From Pomphorhynchus laevis (taxonomy: Eukaryota; Acanthocephala; Palaeacanthocephala; Echinorhynchida; Pomphorhynchidae), in assembly GCA_012934845.2 (NCBI GenBank), contig WNNJ02003677.1:172889-236888 (forward strand): a DNA stretch of 64,000 nucleotides. The letters run 5' to 3'. A program made the translations under genes and the position numbers. This document shows positions 60,811 to 64,000 of this stretch, one piece after another (position 1 is the stretch's first letter; each line of letters starts with the position of its first letter). A model generated the notes under the pieces. That model was not told the origin of the DNA. It saw only the letters and a list, made by a program, of their open reading frames with translations, and did not search any database.

Positions 60811-61998
60811 GATTTTATGTAATTTTGGATTCCAATATAATATAGGTATAGTTTTATTATCTAATTCAACCTTTATACCCTTTTTATCCATTATAGAACA
60901 GTGACTTGTAATAATTGATTCTAAACTCAACTCACTACGTTCATATGCTGGATTTACATTTAAATCATTAGAATTAACCTCTTTCATTAGTATATCATAA
61001 TAAAGCTTTTTGCATATGAAGACAAAGTTATTACTAGCTTTATCAATGGTTGTTATTATATAGTTATCCTTTAATTTAGTAAGTTCTTTATACATATCTT
61101 TATTAATTTTATCTTTCCTTTTATAATTGTTTGTTATTTTCATTTTATTTTTAATTTTATCAAATATATAATCTTTCCAAATTTTTATCTTAGATATATT
61201 CGAGCTTTCACTATTAATCAGCTTACTAAAGTAATCATTTAAGTTATTATATAACGAACTGTATATTTTATTTTTGTCGTTGTTGTTATTTAATCTATAT
61301 TTATACCCTTTCGATAGCAGCTTTCTTAATTCACAATTTTCAATTAATTCTAGATTATGGGTACATATATGTTCATTTATTTTATCAAAACTAAGACTTT
61401 TACAATTGCATTCTGTTTCCATTATGTTTCTAATATTATCGTTACATATTGATTTTAATTCTTTATTATAATTACAAATTTTTCGTCCTAATGGTGGTAG
61501 GAGTTTATACCTTATTTTAGGAATATATTTACTTAAATCTGACCCTATTATTTCTTTACTTTTAGAATTATTTAAAAGTCCGGCTATATTTATGTTATCT
61601 ATACATTTATTAATGAAGTTTATGGTTAATGTATATTTTCTATTGTTATTATTTACATTTATTGTACGATTATAGTATTTTGTATTACAATAACTGTCTA
61701 TTATACAACTTAGCCTATCATAGTCGTTAATTAATTTTTGATTTATTGAACATATGATATCTTTAGAAAAACTTCTTATATTTACATAAAGATCTTTTAG
61801 CTTATTATCACTTAAAAGTTGTTTTAATATTTCTAATTGTTCATTTATATACATATCTTTTTTAATATTTTTAACTCTATTTTTCCTATTCCTTTTATCA
61901 CCATGACTTCTTGGTTTGCGTTTAACCGGATTATTATAATATAGTTGTTTATTATGTATTATACTACTTCTGCCAATTCCTTGTACCACGTCATTCAA
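60805..61998 (-). pseudogene. Penelope-like linker and RT N-terminal part
   Basis: The open frame begins RLNDVVQGIGRSS without a usable ATG, directly abutting the GIY-YIG frame, so it is the continuation of one protein. Basic linker (VKRKPRSHGDKRNRKNR), Asn/Lys-rich spacer, TTIDKASNNFVFICKK (DKG-type box) and LYWNPKLHK. It terminates where an A5 run in copy 1 is A4 here (near 60815). Confidence 0.87.
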
Positions 61999-62457
61999 TC
62001 TAATGGGTACATGGAATTAAGCGTTTTAATCCAAAAATCTTCTTTTTCTAATAGTTTTTGATTTAATATAGAAATGTTTTCTTCGATAATATGTTCTAAA
62101 ATAAATAATTTACAGTTTTTAATATCATGTCCTATTAATCTCATATGTTTATGAAATATAGTTTGACTATTATGCTGTATATTATATATGTGTTGCCTAA
62201 ACCTAGTTTTTAACATTTGATATGTTTTTCCTATATATTGCAATCCACATGTGCATTGTATTAGATACACTACACCTGCGGTATTGCAGTTACAATTATT
62301 ATTAATATTTAATGAAAAACATTTGTTTGTCGTATTACTTACGATACAATTATTATTATTTATAACATCACAAACTATACAATTTTTCTGTTACATTTAA
62401 AGATCTAAAATTGAAATCATTAGTACTTACGTATTTTTCCAATATTGTTGAGTACAT
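61995..62457 (-). pseudogene. Penelope-like N-terminal Zn finger + GIY-YIG endonuclease
   Basis: From Met 62457: MYSTILEKYVSTNDFN, then after one surplus A near 62385 the frame reads NCIVCDV...CFSLNINNNCNCN, a Cys-rich element. GIY-YIG domain: GVVYLIQCTCGLQYIGKTYQ (both Tyr motifs), TRFRQHIYN (Arg) and LLEKEDFWIKTLN (Glu), the expected catalytic set. It ends ...SMYPLD at a frame break; the LINE reading SMYP-RLND suggests it is meant to continue into the RT part. Role: nicking of target DNA for priming (family knowledge). Confidence 0.87.
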
Positions 62458-62524
62458 GTAACTTTTAAGTCATAATTTTTAACGTTGCTTTTTCGGTGTC
62501 GCCACCTAGTTTAGTTGACTCAGA

Positions 62525-62680
62525 CTAAACTTACAACGGGCCATCCAGCAGCATCTGACAGGGGGCTGCCCTGCTTAAGGCGGTTGCAGGCTGGAACAAG
62601 ATCTATAAAGATCTACCACCTTCACTCCACTCGCTACGCGACCTAGCTATTGGCCATTACCTGGTCTCTTAAACGTGATC
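62525..62680 (+). mobile_element. LINE C-terminal scrap next to Penelope-like 5' border
   Basis: Reads AVAGWNKIYKDLPPSLHSLR, DLAIGHYLVS: the W-N-K...LPPSL pattern of a Jockey/CR1 C-terminus. It does not fit LINE H at this point and separates the Penelope-like 5' border from the resuming RT, so it is an extra insert or was carried in. Confidence 0.5.
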
Positions 62681-63796
62681 CTCCATATTATGTCCTCCTT
62701 ATTACGCTGGAACAGTACGGCATCAGAGGAACCCTCCTTAATTGGATTAACTCCTTCCTTAGAAATCGGAAGATTACTGTATTGGCTAATAAACAAATGT
62801 CAAAAACAAGAAATCCAGGACGCGGTGTTCCTCAGGGATCGGTACTCAGTCCATTGCTCTTCATTATTTACATCAACGAGCTTACTACAGCTATTTCGAG
62901 TCCATGTGGTTTATATGCCGACGACTGAAAATTTGGCGACCAATAATCGATAGCCGAGATCCAATGATACTCCAGAGAGACATTGATAATATTAAGGTAT
63001 GGTGTAATCAACGGGGACTGGTATTAAACCCCGATAAGTCAAAACATATGCGTATCGGACATCTACACATCAATTCATCATATACCATTGACGGAAGAGA
63101 AATTGAAACAGTTCTCCAATTTCAAGACCTTGGAGTGATCGTAAATAGAAGCTTATCGACCATCCCACATACCAGTCACACAGTTGCTAAATGCCGTCGA
63201 ATTTTAGGACTTATTAGAAGGACCATTGGCCAGCTTGACGCATCCAGTTTTAAGTTAATTTACAATGCTTATGTCTTATCTTTAATGAGATACGCTTCAC
63301 CTGCCTGTCACCCTCAAACTACGACAGAGATGAACATGTACGAATCCATATTACGCAAGGCCACACATCTTGTACCCAGCCAACGCAAGCTCTCATTCAT
63401 TTTTCGACTTCACGCACTTGGTGTGACCACAGTGAAGAAATCTTTAAAGTCATCTGATTTAATGTTTGTGTGGACAGCGCTTAATGTTCAAAAAAGGCAG
63501 AGGGAACATGTTTGTCGCAAACTGTTCGAACTTCGAAATTCAAACAGATTGAGGGGACATCACCTCACGTTAAAGACCCACATTCGTCCACGAAGAAGAT
63601 TTAACACAATTGTCAACCGAACGTGGAAAAGCTGGAATAAGCTACCAAGTCAAGTGGTTTCGGCCTCCAGTATTTTGTCCTTCAAGAGAAATCTGAAGAA
63701 TGTACTAACTTAAAACAATCGGATTTTCATTGATATATTTTTTTAACCCTGTACCCAGCCTGTACGAGCTCTACGCTCTTTTGCTGCTGTTGTATT

Positions 63797-63975
63797 TAAT
63801 AATAATGAAGAGTGGTCCCGCTTCATCATCGGGTGCCCCAACGTCTTTCGACAACGCGATCTTGTGGCTTTGACGTGTGCTTACAGAGAAGTCAATAGAG
63901 AGTGCATGCTCGAGGTTTGAACCCCGTACATAGAGTTTGCAATGCACACGCCTCCACCATTCGGCCACGCGGGGG
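63797..63975 (-). mobile_element. tRNA-derived SINE-like sequence
   Basis: On the minus strand GCGTGGCCGAATGGTGGAGG resembles the A-box half of a Ser/Leu-type tRNA (A box GTGGCCGAATGG, 63968-63957), and GGGGTTCAAACC (63925-63914) is a good B box. A tRNA-unrelated body follows and ends CATTATTATTAAAT. Head, body and ATT tail are the SINE layout. The tail coincides with the 3' end of LINE H, so its exact end is ambiguous. Confidence 0.6.
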
Positions 63976-63998
63976 CCGAATGGTGGAGGCGTGTGCAT
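63942..63998. repeat. Perfect 25-bp inverted repeat: two SINE heads back to back
   Basis: ATGCACACGCCTCCACCATT + CGGCC (63942-63966), a 7-nt loop ACGCGGG, then the exact reverse complement (63974-63998). The right arm repeats the tRNA-like head on the plus strand, cut off by the window end. Confidence 0.9.
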
Positions 63999-64000
63999 AG

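Larger units (their letters stand above)
59384..62500 (-). mobile_element. Penelope-like element, Naiad-type, full-length copy 2
   Basis: Minus-strand order: short 5' leader, Met at 62457, Cys-rich finger, GIY-YIG endonuclease, basic linker, RT, 3' UTR with the pseudoknot-capable motif, end at ATTAAATCAGCTAACTGAG (59385). The endonuclease N-terminal to RT is the reverse of canonical Penelope order and matches the permuted Naiad/Chlamys type. Three single-base frame breaks (near 62385, 61998 and 60815) are the only lesions noticed. It lies inside the RT of LINE H, just after AFDRI. The left end is sharp; the right (5') border is only approximate. Confidence 0.9.
57700..63806 (+). mobile_element. 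CR1/Jockey-type LINE H, split by Penelope-like copy 2
   Basis: Endonuclease (57707-58351): NIIALSETWLNND, RSDRTASKGGGVILYVK, IIILGDFNMPHVNWD; frame change near 58270. Then 58348-59388: TPIWFDSQIKQMIKTRDKIY, AAGPDNIPPILLREL, NYRPISLTCVACKVLEKLL, NQHGFRPGRSTVTNL, VLFFDLSKAFDRI. The Penelope-like element interrupts at 59384. RT resumes near 62680: LLITLEQYGIRGTLLNWINS, GRGVPQGSVLSPLLF, GLYADD, then in another frame DIDNIKVWCNQRGLVLNPDK through SWNKLPSQVVSASSILSFKR to the stop at 63711-63713. 3' UTR ends TTTAATAATAATG near 63806. Confidence 0.88.

Noticed and set aside
62400-62426. 26-nt intron in the Penelope-like element (GTAAGT...TTTTAG with TACTAAT)
   Set aside because: Penelope elements can carry introns, but 26 nt is too short to splice and the unspliced frame reads through; a one-base surplus in an A run explains the break instead.
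59384-62690. Target-site duplication of the Penelope-like copy 2
   Set aside because: GATCGGATATACTATG on the left and GATCCTCCATATTATG on the right look alike, but an extra LINE scrap lies between the 5' border and the resumed ORF, so no duplication can be assigned.

Overview
The window looks like AT-rich nuclear DNA from an invertebrate animal. The evidence is one spliced host gene with GT-AG introns (three of only 46-48 nt) and a dense, layered load of metazoan transposable elements: a Penelope-like element, CR1/L2, RTE-like and Jockey/R1/I-type LINEs, Ty3/gypsy and hAT. I see no operons, bacterial-style genes, rRNA or CRISPR. The phylum cannot be fixed from the sequence alone.

Layout. 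1-835: broken LINE (family A). 836-15780: AT-rich array of a roughly 1.0-1.2 kb repeat with direct and inverted copies, into which an RTE-like LINE relic (5080-6420), a Penelope-like element (7110-9451) and a retroelement 3' fragment (11130-11760) are set. 15783-24545, minus strand: histone acetyltransferase HAT1, nine recognisable introns and an unresolved first exon; its introns hold satellite DNA and an antisense OTU deubiquitinase relic. 25395-26460: an unrecognised exon-like region with a perfect 476-bp tandem duplication. 26480-28640: two gypsy relics. 29245-33520: LINE family A, nearly full length. 33960-40560: a full-length L2/CR1-type LINE (B1, 7-bp target duplication) inserted backwards into a relative (B2). 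41180-44640: LINE relic C carrying a complete hAT element (41391-43715). 45640-47440: 1.8 kb of TTTTAATATCAAC-like minisatellite. 47730-49560: third hAT relic. 49890-63800: head-to-tail chain of truncated CR1-type LINEs (G2, D, G, H); D is split by a hAT element (51699-54462) and H by a full-length Penelope-like element (59384 to about 62500). A tRNA-derived SINE head occurs as an inverted pair at the right end.

The most interesting item is the Penelope-like element. Its GIY-YIG endonuclease lies N-terminal to the reverse transcriptase, the permuted order described for the Naiad/Chlamys clade. Two copies are nearly identical, each broken only by different single-base indels, so this family was active recently. 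Their 3' regions share a compact motif able to form an interleaved pseudoknot.

The only convincing functional gene is HAT1 (acetylation of newly made histone H4). Every transposon copy seen here carries at least one lesion as read.
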